Under the pieces are notes generated by a model, which did not search any database, was not told the origin of the DNA, and saw nothing but the letters and a program-made list of their open reading frames with translations. Positions 16,095 to 24,976 of a stretch of 34,143 nucleotides of DNA are shown piece after piece. Every line of letters begins with the position of its first letter. Positions within the stretch are counted from its first letter, which is position 1. The translations under genes were made by a program, and so were the position numbers. The DNA is from Streptococcus mitis (GTDB lineage Bacteria; Bacillota; Bacilli; Lactobacillales; Streptococcaceae), in the NCBI RefSeq assembly GCF_001074635.1, contig NZ_JUQO01000148.1, positions 1 to 34,143 on the forward strand. The letters run 5' to 3'.

Positions 16095-16491
16095 TTCCTA
16101 GATATAATTGATAGCGAATCGCTCCTTTGCTGGTCTGAAATTCAACCTTAGCCAGGGACGAATTGCCCCCAGCTCGATCAAATGTAATACTTTGACCTGA
16201 TGGTGCCTGAATCCCTTTAGGAACTGTCAGCTTTTGACTGCCATTGCTAATCGTCTGCTCATCTAAATTCAGACTAATCTTTTGCTGACTGGCTACACTG
16301 CGTTTTTGAGTTTCCCGATAAAGTTCTTCAAACTCCATAAAGAAAATCTGCTCCTCTACCGCCGCAAAAGTGGACTGTACAGAGCCTGACAAGCCCAAGG
16401 CAAGGATACTCACAAGACCCAAAACCAAGAGACTTTCAAGCATGGTAAAGGCCTTAATCTGCAACGGTTTGACTGGTATTTTGTTTAGCAT
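16057..16491 (-). CDS. comGD: Competence pseudopilin ComGD
   Basis: Minor pilin with the cleavage site IKA/FTMLE and a hydrophobic helix (SLLVLGLVSILALGL), followed by a beta-rich soluble domain. The frame is open to 16536. The ATG at 16491 gives a 14-residue leader like its paralogues, but neither start has a good ribosome-binding site, so translation probably depends on coupling to comGC, which it overlaps by about 38 bases. The start is therefore uncertain. Confidence 0.85.
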   Translation of the reverse strand: MLNKIPVKPLQIKAFTMLESLLVLGLVSILALGLSGSVQSTFAAVEEQIFFMEFEELYRETQKRSVASQQKISLNLDEQTISNGSQKLTVPKGIQAPSGQSITFDRAGGNSSLAKVEFQTSKGAIRYQLYLGNGKIKRIKETKN

Positions 16492-16777
16492 GGTATTCTT
16501 TATAAGCTTTAGCCTGTTCTTCTGTGATTCTCCCATCTGCTTGTAACTTGCTTAGGCTAGCATCTTCATTTTTATCTAAGCTATAAAGCTCTGCCTGGCT
16601 TTCCACCACCTTAACAACAGCAGCTTTTCCTTTGTCGTTGACTGCTTCTTTTTGCTTGGTCAGATTAGGTACAAAGAGCAAGAGAAGCACGCTGATGATG
16701 AGCAAGACCACCAACATCTCCACAAGTGTAAAAGCCTTCACTTTCGCTTTTTTCAAGAATGTCATCATTTTTTTCAT
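16454..16777 (-). CDS. comGC: Major competence pilin ComGC
   Basis: 107 residues, the main subunit of the type IV-like transformation pilus that captures DNA at the cell surface. Leader of 15 residues, cleavage at KVKA/FTLVEM with Glu at +5 (residue 20), a 20-residue helix (LVVLLIISVLLLLFVPNL) and a short charged helical C-terminal domain. The ATG at 16777 lies next to the comGB stop; GGAGG is embedded in the last codons of comGB about 12 bases upstream. Processing by the prepilin peptidase ComC, encoded elsewhere, is expected. Confidence 0.95.
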   Translation of the reverse strand: MKKMMTFLKKAKVKAFTLVEMLVVLLIISVLLLLFVPNLTKQKEAVNDKGKAAVVKVVESQAELYSLDKNEDASLSKLQADGRITEEQAKAYKEYHAKQNTSQTVAD

Positions 16778-16778
16778 G

Positions 16779-17795
16779 TTAAAAATTTACCTCCATATTT
16801 TGATACATGGGCATGAGCATTGCCGCATAAAGTAAAACGATAATCAGTGCCACAAAGATAAAAACCAGTGGCTGCACCAAATTCATGGTGCGGTTAACTC
16901 GGGTAAAAAAGGCTTCCCAAGTTTTTTCAGCATAGATTTCCAACTCACTCCCCAGCTTGGACTTGACTTCCCCATACTCGATGATGAGACTCAACTCCTT
17001 CTTAAAGAAAGGATAGGTTCCTATAGTCTGAGAAAATTCCTGACCATTTTGTAGGGCTTGAGCCAAATCTTGACCGATTTCTTTAAAGAGATGAGAACCC
17101 TGTTCTTGCATGATCTGAAAAATCTGCGTCAACTCCATTCCCTGCGAAATCATATTCCCCCACTCACGCGCATAATAAGCTGTCAAATAAGTCTGAACAA
17201 AGATTCCAAGGAAGGGAAGACGCGCTAAGATAGAAAAGACGCGCATCTTAGAACTTCTTTTATAAAAAGTTAGTGCTAAAAGGACACCTACTGAGACAAA
17301 CCCTGCCATTCCTAAAAAGATTTGTGGCAGATTGCCAATGATTTGGGTGGCAATATTACTACTATCCAGTTGTGGTAGTAGGTAGTTACGTAGCCCCAGC
17401 ATGATTAAGAGAAGAAATCCCAGCAAAATCAAGGGATAGGTCGCTACTTCAATTAATTTTTTCTTGACCTTGGCTAGATTGTCTAGATACTCTTCTATCT
17501 TTCCCAAACTCAGGTGGAGATTTCCATGAACTTCAGCTAGGGATAACTGAGTGACAATGGCACTTGAAAATCCCAAACTTTCCATCATTTCTGAGAATGA
17601 TTTCCCCTGAGACAAGCCCGTGCGCATCTGAGTCACACACTGCTTGTCCAACAAAGCACTCCTATCTAAAAAGGATATGATCTCCACCAGATGAAAACCG
17701 CTGGAAAAAAGATTGTTAAACAAGGTGATGATATTTTTTTGCTTAGCTGTAGCTAATTTTTTCCGTTTCAGCCTGAAGACTTGTGATATGTCCAT
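16779..17795 (-). CDS. comGB: Competence pilus assembly membrane protein ComGB
   Basis: Polytopic platform protein of the type IV pilus/GspF family. Two GspF-type helical domains (about 20-140 and 220-310) are separated by transmembrane segments (PLILLGFLLLIMLGL and FLGMAGFVSVGVLLALTF), with a last one near the C-terminus (LVFIFVALIIVLLYAAML). The open frame reaches 17870, but the ATG at 17795 gives 338 residues, the length I recall for pneumococcal CglB. That start overlaps comGA by 53 bases and has only a weak ribosome-binding site, consistent with translational coupling. Confidence 0.94.
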   Translation of the reverse strand: MDISQVFRLKRKKLATAKQKNIITLFNNLFSSGFHLVEIISFLDRSALLDKQCVTQMRTGLSQGKSFSEMMESLGFSSAIVTQLSLAEVHGNLHLSLGKIEEYLDNLAKVKKKLIEVATYPLILLGFLLLIMLGLRNYLLPQLDSSNIATQIIGNLPQIFLGMAGFVSVGVLLALTFYKRSSKMRVFSILARLPFLGIFVQTYLTAYYAREWGNMISQGMELTQIFQIMQEQGSHLFKEIGQDLAQALQNGQEFSQTIGTYPFFKKELSLIIEYGEVKSKLGSELEIYAEKTWEAFFTRVNRTMNLVQPLVFIFVALIIVLLYAAMLMPMYQNMEVNF

Positions 17796-18684
17796 CTTTA
17801 AGAAGCTGGTCAATCTGTTCATTCCAGCTAGTTGGATGGTGTTCTTGATAGTCTTTGTTTGCAAAGTCAACGATTCCTCCTCCCCCGATTAATCTTTGAT
17901 AGCAGACTCCCTGCAAAACGACTGCCAATTCCTCCTCACTCACACCCAACTCTAGCAGGCGCTCATAAACACCTCGAATACTCTTGGCGTGAATGGTTGA
18001 AAAGACTGTCGCCCCTGTCAAACTAGCTCTGACCACTGCACGCGCCGTCTCGCTGTCTCGAATTTCTCCGATAATCAAGAGATCAGGCCGATGACGTAAG
18101 GAAAGTTTTATCAGATTTTCATAGGTCAGCCCAATCGCCTCATTCAACTGCAACTGGAGCATGTCGTCCTGCTTGATTTCGACAGGATCTTCGATGGACA
18201 TGACTTGTTGCCCCTTAAAAAGGGACTTAGCTAATTCATGCATCAAGGTTGTCTTGCCACTACCGACTGGACCAGCAAAAAGATAAAGTCCCCGTTGCCT
18301 GTACTGCTTGCCCAGTTCTTCAATATCCTGAAACCAAAAATGCAAATCCTGCTCCTCATCATGCAACAAACGAATAACTAAACTCTCATGCCCTCTATAA
18401 TCGCCTACGGTAGATAAACGTAGTGATGCCATCTTATCGTCATAGGCATAGTCACAGGAACCAAGCTGACTACGTCGTTTTTCTCCCACATTCATACCCG
18501 CCACAAACTTAAAGTGACTGATGACGGCCGCAAACTTTTCAAAATCATAACAACCGATTTTACAGCGCTCGTCTCCGACCCTCATATGAAGCTCATAAGC
18601 GTCTAACTTAGGAACAAAATAAATGTCTTGTGCCCCTTTTTTCCGAGCCGAACGAATGATTTCTTGTGCAATTTCTTGAACCAT
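17743..18684 (-). CDS. comGA: Competence pilus ATPase ComGA
   Basis: 313 residues, GspE/PilB-type secretion ATPase that powers transformation pilus assembly at the cytoplasmic face. Walker A GPVGSGKTT at about residues 138-146, an Asp box (MSIEDPVEI), Walker B LLIIGEIRD and a His box (FSTIHAKS). The frame extends to 18744, but GAGGAGG five bases before the ATG at 18684 fixes the start. It is first gene of comGA-GG and is preceded by a ComX cin-box (18705-18712), so it is expressed only in competent cells. Confidence 0.96.
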   Translation of the reverse strand: MVQEIAQEIIRSARKKGAQDIYFVPKLDAYELHMRVGDERCKIGCYDFEKFAAVISHFKFVAGMNVGEKRRSQLGSCDYAYDDKMASLRLSTVGDYRGHESLVIRLLHDEEQDLHFWFQDIEELGKQYRQRGLYLFAGPVGSGKTTLMHELAKSLFKGQQVMSIEDPVEIKQDDMLQLQLNEAIGLTYENLIKLSLRHRPDLLIIGEIRDSETARAVVRASLTGATVFSTIHAKSIRGVYERLLELGVSEEELAVVLQGVCYQRLIGGGGIVDFANKDYQEHHPTSWNEQIDQLLKDGHITSLQAETEKISYS

Positions 18685-18704
18685 ACTTACCTCCTCACCT
18701 ATAC

Positions 18705-18712
18705 TATTCGCA
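18705..18712 (-). promoter_or_regulatory. cin-box (SigX/ComX promoter) of the comG operon
   Basis: Minus strand TGCGAATA preceded by a T-rich stretch, 20 bases upstream of the comGA start. It matches the late-competence promoter motif TNCGAATA recognised by the alternative sigma factor ComX. Confidence 0.88.
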
Positions 18713-18726
18713 AAGATTTGGAAAAA

Positions 18727-18754
18727 TAAAAAAAGCAACTCCAAAAAAGTTACT
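18727..18754 (-). terminator. Rho-independent terminator of the DUF1033 gene
   Basis: Minus strand AGTAAC, 9-nt loop, GTTGCT followed by seven T. It insulates the comG operon from the gene upstream. Confidence 0.85.
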
Positions 18755-18760
18755 TTTTCT

Positions 18761-19132
18761 CTATTTTAATTTCATACGGCAAGAACGGTGCCTTTCCTTA
18801 CCTGTTTGTTTTTCATAGCCTGGACGTAATTTTTCATCTGGGATAATCTGCTCATCCTGTAAAAGAGCCAAAGAATGGTATTGTTGTAAATATTCATCAC
18901 ATTCATCACACCAGCGTTGGTCTTCTGGATCCCAAAAAATAGTCATCAAATCACTTCTACTTTTATAAAGAGGGGATTCTTGTTCCAATCTAAACCAGCA
19001 AGTTTTATAGTATTTGAGAGCATCATAATACTGGTCAAATTTCTTACTAGCTACAATATCTTCTTCCCAACCTTCTAAGAACCACCACGGTTCAAAATCT
19101 CCGTACATTTCTATAACACGATACATATTCAT
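18761..19132 (-). CDS. DUF1033 family protein
   Basis: 123-residue soluble, acidic, Trp/Tyr-rich protein with the characteristic start YRVIEMYGDFEPWWFLEGWE and two Cys in RWCDECDEYLQQY. The family is common in streptococci next to comG and has no known function. The ATG at 19132 follows AAAGGA; a second ATG lies two codons in. The terminator before the cin-box means it is probably not part of the competence regulon. Confidence 0.88.
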   Translation of the reverse strand: MNMYRVIEMYGDFEPWWFLEGWEEDIVASKKFDQYYDALKYYKTCWFRLEQESPLYKSRSDLMTIFWDPEDQRWCDECDEYLQQYHSLALLQDEQIIPDEKLRPGYEKQTGKERHRSCRMKLK

Positions 19133-19209
19133 TCATTCCTTTGTACCGTATATTATAACCAATTCCGCTAAACAAGGAAAGAAATATGCTCATTTCTTAA
19201 TTTTTTGAT

Positions 19210-19239
19210 AAAAAATCCAGCCATCCTATGATGACTGAA
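19210..19239 (-). terminator. Rho-independent terminator of the zinc alcohol dehydrogenase
   Basis: Minus strand TTCAGTCATC, ATAG loop, GATGGCTGGA followed by six T. Confidence 0.88.
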
Positions 19240-19275
19240 TTTCTATTTGCTTATGTTCCAAAATGTTTTTACTAC

Positions 19276-20334
19276 TTAAGCTTCTGAAATATCGTTTTCG
19301 ATGATGACCTTAATGGCATGGTGGTCTGCCGCTTTACTGAAAACTTCATAGGCTTTTTCAATTTCACTTAGTTTGAAATAATGAGTTACCAATTTTTCTG
19401 GTTCAATCTTATGACTTTCAAGTGCTTTCAACAATTGTGGAGTTGTATTTGTAGATACCAAACCAGTTGTTACATTGATGTTGCGAATCCAAAGTTTGTC
19501 CAAATCGAATTCAACTGGTTTACCATGCACACCACAGTTGGCAACTGTTCCGTCTACACCGATAATCTTTTGACAGAAATCAAATGTTGCAGGAATACCA
19601 ACAGCTTCGATAGCAACATCCACACCACGACCATCTGTCAAATCATAAATTTCTTTAATGGCTTTTTCAGGGTCTGAAGAATTAACCTTGTGAGTCGCAC
19701 CAAATGATATAGCAGTTTCCAAGCGGTTATCGTCTAAGTCCACCATAATCAATTTAGCTGGTGAATAGAATTGAGCTGTCAAAAGTGCAGCCAATCCAAC
19801 TGGACCTGAACCAATAATGGCTACGCTGCAACCAGGTTCTACTTTCCCTTTCAAGACACCAATTTCATATCCAGTAGGTAGAATGTCTGATAGCATAACT
19901 AAAGCTTCATCTGACAAGTCTTCTGGAGTATGGTAAAGAGTGTTATCTGCATGAGGGACACGTAAATATTCAGCCTGCATACCATCAATCAGGTGACCGA
20001 AAATCCAGCCCCCTTCGTCTTCACAGTGGGCATAAATTCCTTTTTTACAGTAGTAGCATTTACCACAGGCACAGACACAAGAAATCAAGACCTTGTCGCC
20101 TTTTTTGAAGTTCGAAACTCCTTCCCCAACTTCTTCAACAATCCCAATCCCTTCGTGACCAAGAATGGTACCACTTTGGCAAGCAGGAACATCCCCTTTG
20201 ATAATATGGAGGTCTGTTCCACAAATAGTGGTTTTTACGATACGCACAATAGCGTCTGTTGGCTTGCGAATAACTGGTTTGTCTACATCAACAAAAGAAG
20301 CAAGTCCTGGTTTAACATAAGTATAGGCTTTCAT
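19276..20334 (-). CDS. Zinc-dependent alcohol dehydrogenase (medium-chain family)
   Basis: 352 residues. Catalytic zinc ligands Cys38 (ICGTDLH) and His60-Glu61 (GHEG); structural zinc cysteines at about 90, 93, 96 and 104 in CACGKCYYCKKGIYAHC. The Rossmann NAD(P) motif GSGPVGLAA follows, then VDLDDNRLETA, whose acidic residue after the second strand suggests NAD. The substrate is unknown; alcohol or butanediol-type oxidoreductases share this pattern. The frame runs to 20478, but GGAGGAG six bases before the ATG at 20334 fixes the start and the upstream 48 codons look non-coding (Lys/Asn-rich). It stands alone between two terminators. No redox-regulator site was convincing upstream. Confidence 0.93.
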   Translation of the reverse strand: MKAYTYVKPGLASFVDVDKPVIRKPTDAIVRIVKTTICGTDLHIIKGDVPACQSGTILGHEGIGIVEEVGEGVSNFKKGDKVLISCVCACGKCYYCKKGIYAHCEDEGGWIFGHLIDGMQAEYLRVPHADNTLYHTPEDLSDEALVMLSDILPTGYEIGVLKGKVEPGCSVAIIGSGPVGLAALLTAQFYSPAKLIMVDLDDNRLETAISFGATHKVNSSDPEKAIKEIYDLTDGRGVDVAIEAVGIPATFDFCQKIIGVDGTVANCGVHGKPVEFDLDKLWIRNINVTTGLVSTNTTPQLLKALESHKIEPEKLVTHYFKLSEIEKAYEVFSKAADHHAIKVIIENDISEA

Positions 20335-20455
20335 AAAGCACTCCTCCGTTTTTTTATTTGTACTATTTATAACATAATTGTAAGCCTTTTCATTTGTTTC
20401 TTCAAGTTTTTTTGTGATTTTTTTAACTTTTTTATTTACCGGTAAAGCAATATAG

Positions 20456-20488
20456 ATAAAAAAGCAGAAGCTAGTCACTAACTTCTGC
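20456..20488 (-). terminator. Rho-independent terminator of nagA
   Basis: Minus strand GCAGAAGTTAG, TGA loop, CTAGCTTCTGC followed by six T, directly after the nagA stop. Confidence 0.9.
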
Positions 20489-20496
20489 CTTCTCTC

Positions 20497-21648
20497 TTAT
20501 GCTTGATAACGTTTCACACCATCTAGATAGGTTGCTACCAATTCCAAATCTTTATCTAATACGATAAAGTCTGCGTCGTAGCCTTCACGGATTTGACCAC
20601 AGACATCGTCGATATGAACGGATTTAGCTGGGTTAAGGCTGGCCATCATGACTGCTTCATGCGGATTTGCAATACCCCACTCAACTACATTTCTCATACC
20701 ATCTTTAAGTTTGAGGATAGAACCTGCCAAATTACCAGTAGATTTGAGACGTGCAGTTCCATTTGCTACTACAACAGGGAATTCTCCCAACATATAGTCA
20801 CCGTCTTCAAGCCCACCAGCTGTCATACAGTCCGTAATAAGAGCGATGTTTTCTGTCCCCTTTTGCTTAAGTAAAATCTCACAAGCTTTTGGATCTACGT
20901 GATAACCATCACAAATCAATTCTGCGTAAGTATGTGGGAGCTCATACATAGCTCCTACCATACCTAGTTCGCGGTGTGTTAAACCACGCATCCCATTATA
21001 GGCATGTACCCATACACTAGCTCCAGCATCAACTGCCTTCTTAGCTTGTTCAAATGTCGCATCTGAGTGTCCAAGTGCAACTGTCACACCTTCACCTGTA
21101 ATAGTACGTACAAAATCTTCCACCCCATCACGTTCTGGTGCAATAGCGATTTTATTTAGCATCCCTTTTGCAGCATCCTGCCAAGAATGAAACTCCTCAA
21201 CACCCGGGTCTCTCATATAAGTTGGATTTTGTGCCCCCTTAAAAGTTTCTGTGAAATATGGACCTTCATAATAAATCCCACGAATCTTAGCACCTGTTGC
21301 TTCTTTATAATGGTTTCCAAGATTTTCAGTGACTGCAAGCAATTGCTCATAAGTGGCTGTTAAAGTTGTGGGCAAGAAACTGGTAACACCGGTACTAAGA
21401 AGTCCTTCACTCATAGTATGCAATGTACCTTCAATGTTGTTGTCCATCACATCTACACCTGCATATCCATGAATATGAGTATCCACAAGACCTGGTGCAA
21501 TGCTATAACCAGTATAGTCAAGAACCTCTGCTCCTTCAGGAATTTGATCCACATGTTTCCCAAATTTGCCATCAACAAGTTCTAAGTACCCACCGCGACG
21601 AATGCCAAATGGATAGAAAAACTGATCCGCTTTAACGTAATTAGGCAT
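20497..21648 (-). CDS. nagA: N-acetylglucosamine-6-phosphate deacetylase
   Basis: 383 residues. Removes acetate from GlcNAc-6-phosphate to give glucosamine-6-phosphate, which feeds either glycolysis (with NagB) or wall synthesis. Amidohydrolase-fold motifs: metal-binding DTHIHGYAG, VALGHSDATFEQA, WVHAYNGMRG and the catalytic Asp in ITDCMTAGG. AAGGAGG is eight bases before the ATG at 21648. It is a single gene with a NagR-like operator next to its -35 box, so induction by amino-sugar phosphates is expected. Host glycan amino sugars are a likely source for a mucosal streptococcus. Confidence 0.96.
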   Translation of the reverse strand: MPNYVKADQFFYPFGIRRGGYLELVDGKFGKHVDQIPEGAEVLDYTGYSIAPGLVDTHIHGYAGVDVMDNNIEGTLHTMSEGLLSTGVTSFLPTTLTATYEQLLAVTENLGNHYKEATGAKIRGIYYEGPYFTETFKGAQNPTYMRDPGVEEFHSWQDAAKGMLNKIAIAPERDGVEDFVRTITGEGVTVALGHSDATFEQAKKAVDAGASVWVHAYNGMRGLTHRELGMVGAMYELPHTYAELICDGYHVDPKACEILLKQKGTENIALITDCMTAGGLEDGDYMLGEFPVVVANGTARLKSTGNLAGSILKLKDGMRNVVEWGIANPHEAVMMASLNPAKSVHIDDVCGQIREGYDADFIVLDKDLELVATYLDGVKRYQA

Positions 21649-21698
21649 AATAATGACCTCCTTAAAAGATTACTTTTGATATTTATTATGTCAATTAC

Positions 21699-21727
21699 AT
21701 TATAAACCTTTCTGATTCATTTGTAAA
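21699..21727 (-). promoter_or_regulatory. Sigma-A promoter of nagA
   Basis: Minus strand TTTACA, 17-bp spacer, TATAAT, about 50 bases before the start codon. Confidence 0.8.
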
Positions 21728-21741
21728 TGGTATAGACCTAT
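21726..21741. promoter_or_regulatory. NagR-type (GntR family) operator of nagA
   Basis: AATGGTATAGACCTAT, with core GGTATAGACC, closely matches the dre site TGGTATAGACCA bound by NagR/YvoA regulators of GlcNAc genes. It abuts and slightly overlaps the nagA -35 box. Confidence 0.75.
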
Positions 21742-21751
21742 TTTCTAGAGA

Positions 21752-21783
21752 TATTTTAAAAGAGCTGGATTTTTCCAACTCTT
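21752..21783 (-). terminator. Rho-independent terminator of the O-acetyltransferase gene
   Basis: Minus strand AAGAGTTGGA, AAAA loop, TCCAGCTCTT followed by TTAAAAT. The T-run is short. Confidence 0.75.
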
Positions 21784-21799
21784 CTCTTTTAAATACACG

Positions 21800-23617
21800 T
21801 TATTTTGATTTGACTGGCTTGTCTTGAGCTGTTTGCAAAGCTGTAGCAATGGTCTCTGCATACAATTTTGCTCCTGCTTCAATTTTGCTAGTGTCACTTC
21901 CGAAATGGACTTGGTCTGTTCCTGTCCAGATCTCTGGATGTTCCTTAGCAACTTGATTCCAATCAGCAATGGTGATATAAGGAGTCTTCTCTGCCAATTC
22001 TCTCATATAGGCAGCCGCCTTCTCAACGATTGCATAGGTCTCTTTTGTCTTATCTCCTTCATAAGGAGTCACCAAAATCATATGGTGTCCCTTAGGAAGA
22101 TTTTTCACGATACTGTCCCAGTCTTCCTTATAATTTTCAGGATTATTTACCCCAGTTGCAATGACTACCATCTTAGGTAAAAATTTATTCTGGCTATTAT
22201 TTAGCATGATTTCATTGGCAGTCTTGGTTGTTCTGCTGACCTGAGCATTAATCTGTGCCCCTGGAAGGGCTGTCTGCAGGGCTGTATTAGCTCTTAGAGC
22301 CACTGAGTCACCAATTAACATAGTGCCATCAGCAATTCCTAAACTATCAGCTTCTGCTCGTTCTGTCATCACCTTGGTTTGGCTAATATTTGTTGCAGCT
22401 TGCTTCAAACCATTGACAGTTAAGTCTGTCTCAAAAGCTCCCACTTGTGGTGCCAACAAAGTCACTAAGAGGACAATGAAGGCCAAGATTCCTGTACTTG
22501 TTGCAAGAATTGCGTGAATATAAGGCAGGGGACGAAGAGTTTGTAAAACAGGTGTGTTCTTGCCTGCAATCCACGGCTCCAATACATAAAATGAAAGACT
22601 GGCAAATCCATAAGAACAAATCAGAGTCAATAATACAGCAAGAAGATTTGATGTCAACTGTGAGAATATGATATAGAAAGGCCAATGGAAAAGATAAACC
22701 GCATAGCTAGTATCCGCTAAAAAGCTGATAATCTTTGGCTCCTGCACGTTAGGAGTCTTTTCATGTAAGACACGCGCCGCCAGAATCATAGCTAGGGCTG
22801 CAAGGCTGGTAAGCAAGAAGCCGATAAGATAGGCAAAGAGATAGGTAAATTTGACAAAGAAGGTCAAAATGAGTAAGAATCCAAAACCTCCCCCAAAAAC
22901 TAAAAGAGTCTTGCGTAAATCCCAGATTTTATCCAACTGCTTAACTAGGGAAGTCGTCTGACGAACGCCTACGATAGTTGCTAACACACTTCCCAAAAAG
23001 AATGGATAGACATGAGTTAAACTGGAGAAGTAAACAGAGGAATAAGAGGTTACTAGAAAACTACCAATAAACATGGAGAAGAAGCTGATCAAGAAGGCAG
23101 CAGCAGATAAGAGAAAGACCATTCCTCGCAACTGACCATTTGATCTGGACTGTTTAGATAAGAACCAAACTGCCAATCCCCAGAGGATATAGTAGTGCAC
23201 CTCAACAGCCAAGCTCCAATTATGAACAAACAAATGAGGAATGAACTGTGATTCATAACTCCCACCTGTTAGAAGTTCATAGAAGTTGGTCATAAAGCCT
23301 AAAACACCCGCAATCTGCCCCCCAATTCCAGCCACATAATCTTGGCGAACTAGGAAGGTAAAGGGCATGGTGACCAAGACCATCAAAACCACAGGTGGCA
23401 CAATCCGATAAAAGCGTCTCCTAAAAAATCCAACCAAATCAATTTCATGATTTTTAGAAAATTCTTCGATGAGTAGAGCCGTAATCAAGAAACCTGAAAA
23501 TGTGAAAAAGACATCTACCCCGAAAAATCCTCCAGGAAAGATGGTCTGAAAGAAGTGATACAAGAGTACCAAAAGTAAACCTGTAATCCTAATCAAGGAA
23601 AACCATTTAATGCGCAT
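21800..23617 (-). CDS. oatA: Peptidoglycan O-acetyltransferase, OatA/Adr type
   Basis: 605 residues. The N-terminal acyltransferase-3 domain (about 1-375) has roughly ten transmembrane segments, the conserved His in LLYHFFQ, the RRRFYRIVPP motif and WSLAVEVHYY. A surface SGNH-hydrolase domain (about 425-605) has GDS near 436-438, GVNN near 489 and the Asp-His pair in DQVHF near 568-571. OatA-type enzymes acetylate MurNAc in the wall and protect against lysozyme; the pneumococcal one is called Adr. Assignment to peptidoglycan rather than another polymer rests on the domain pair. The ATG at 23617 has a Shine-Dalgarno about 11 bases away, rather far. Confidence 0.9.
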   Translation of the reverse strand: MRIKWFSLIRITGLLLVLLYHFFQTIFPGGFFGVDVFFTFSGFLITALLIEEFSKNHEIDLVGFFRRRFYRIVPPVVLMVLVTMPFTFLVRQDYVAGIGGQIAGVLGFMTNFYELLTGGSYESQFIPHLFVHNWSLAVEVHYYILWGLAVWFLSKQSRSNGQLRGMVFLLSAAAFLISFFSMFIGSFLVTSYSSVYFSSLTHVYPFFLGSVLATIVGVRQTTSLVKQLDKIWDLRKTLLVFGGGFGFLLILTFFVKFTYLFAYLIGFLLTSLAALAMILAARVLHEKTPNVQEPKIISFLADTSYAVYLFHWPFYIIFSQLTSNLLAVLLTLICSYGFASLSFYVLEPWIAGKNTPVLQTLRPLPYIHAILATSTGILAFIVLLVTLLAPQVGAFETDLTVNGLKQAATNISQTKVMTERAEADSLGIADGTMLIGDSVALRANTALQTALPGAQINAQVSRTTKTANEIMLNNSQNKFLPKMVVIATGVNNPENYKEDWDSIVKNLPKGHHMILVTPYEGDKTKETYAIVEKAAAYMRELAEKTPYITIADWNQVAKEHPEIWTGTDQVHFGSDTSKIEAGAKLYAETIATALQTAQDKPVKSK

Positions 23618-23668
23618 ACGAGTTTATTCTTCCTTTCATTGTACACTTTATTCTATCAAAAAAAGAAG

Positions 23669-23698
23669 AAAAATCCTAAGAGAAAACTTAGGATTTTT
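23669..23698 (-). terminator. Rho-independent terminator of tgt
   Basis: Minus strand AAAAATCCTAAG, TTTTC loop, CTTAGGATTTTT. It is A-rich on one arm and T-rich on the other and could work in both directions. Confidence 0.88.
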
Positions 23699-23717
23699 AG
23701 CTTATATCTATTCCGTT

Positions 23718-24863
<1,146 letters not shown>

Positions 24864-24873
24864 TTACCTCCGA

Positions 24874-24896
24874 AGCTGGGAAAGACAGTCCCAGTT
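24874..24896 (-). promoter_or_regulatory. Hairpin in the tgt leader
   Basis: Minus strand CTGGGA, CTGTCTT loop, TCCCAG, extended by A-U and G-U pairs, ending a few bases before the ribosome-binding site GGAGG. There is no T-run, so it is not a terminator. It does not resemble a preQ1 riboswitch I can recognise. Confidence 0.4.
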
Positions 24897-24926
24897 CATA
24901 CTTTGTGCCCAAGGGCATACTGTATG

Positions 24927-24955
24927 ATTTTATCAAAAAAAGTCGGAACTGTCAC
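24927..24955 (-). promoter_or_regulatory. Sigma-A promoter of tgt
   Basis: Minus strand GTGACA, 17-bp spacer, TAAAAT. The -35 lies 10 bases from the -10 of the divergent DUF975 promoter, so the two promoters cannot easily be occupied together. Confidence 0.65.
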
Positions 24956-24961
24956 GAACTA

Positions 24962-24970
24962 TGGTATAAT
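24962..24970 (+). promoter_or_regulatory. Extended -10 promoter of the DUF975 gene
   Basis: TGGTATAAT on the plus strand: a perfect -10 with the TG extension and no good -35 (best is TCGGAA at 16 bp). Only six bases separate it from the ATG at 24977, so the transcript would begin at or next to the start codon. Confidence 0.65.
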
Positions 24971-24976
24971 GAAAGA

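Noticed and set aside
18685..18744. Upstream extension of comGA
   Set aside because: It would place the cin-box inside the coding region; the GAGGAGG site supports the start at 18684.
19993..20445. Plus-strand 150-codon open frame
   Set aside because: It lies antisense to the zinc alcohol dehydrogenase, has Phe/Asn-rich composition typical of a reverse frame, and has no ribosome-binding site.
24901..24920. preQ1-type riboswitch in the tgt leader
   Set aside because: The short palindrome and hairpin do not form the pseudoknot layout of known preQ1 riboswitches.
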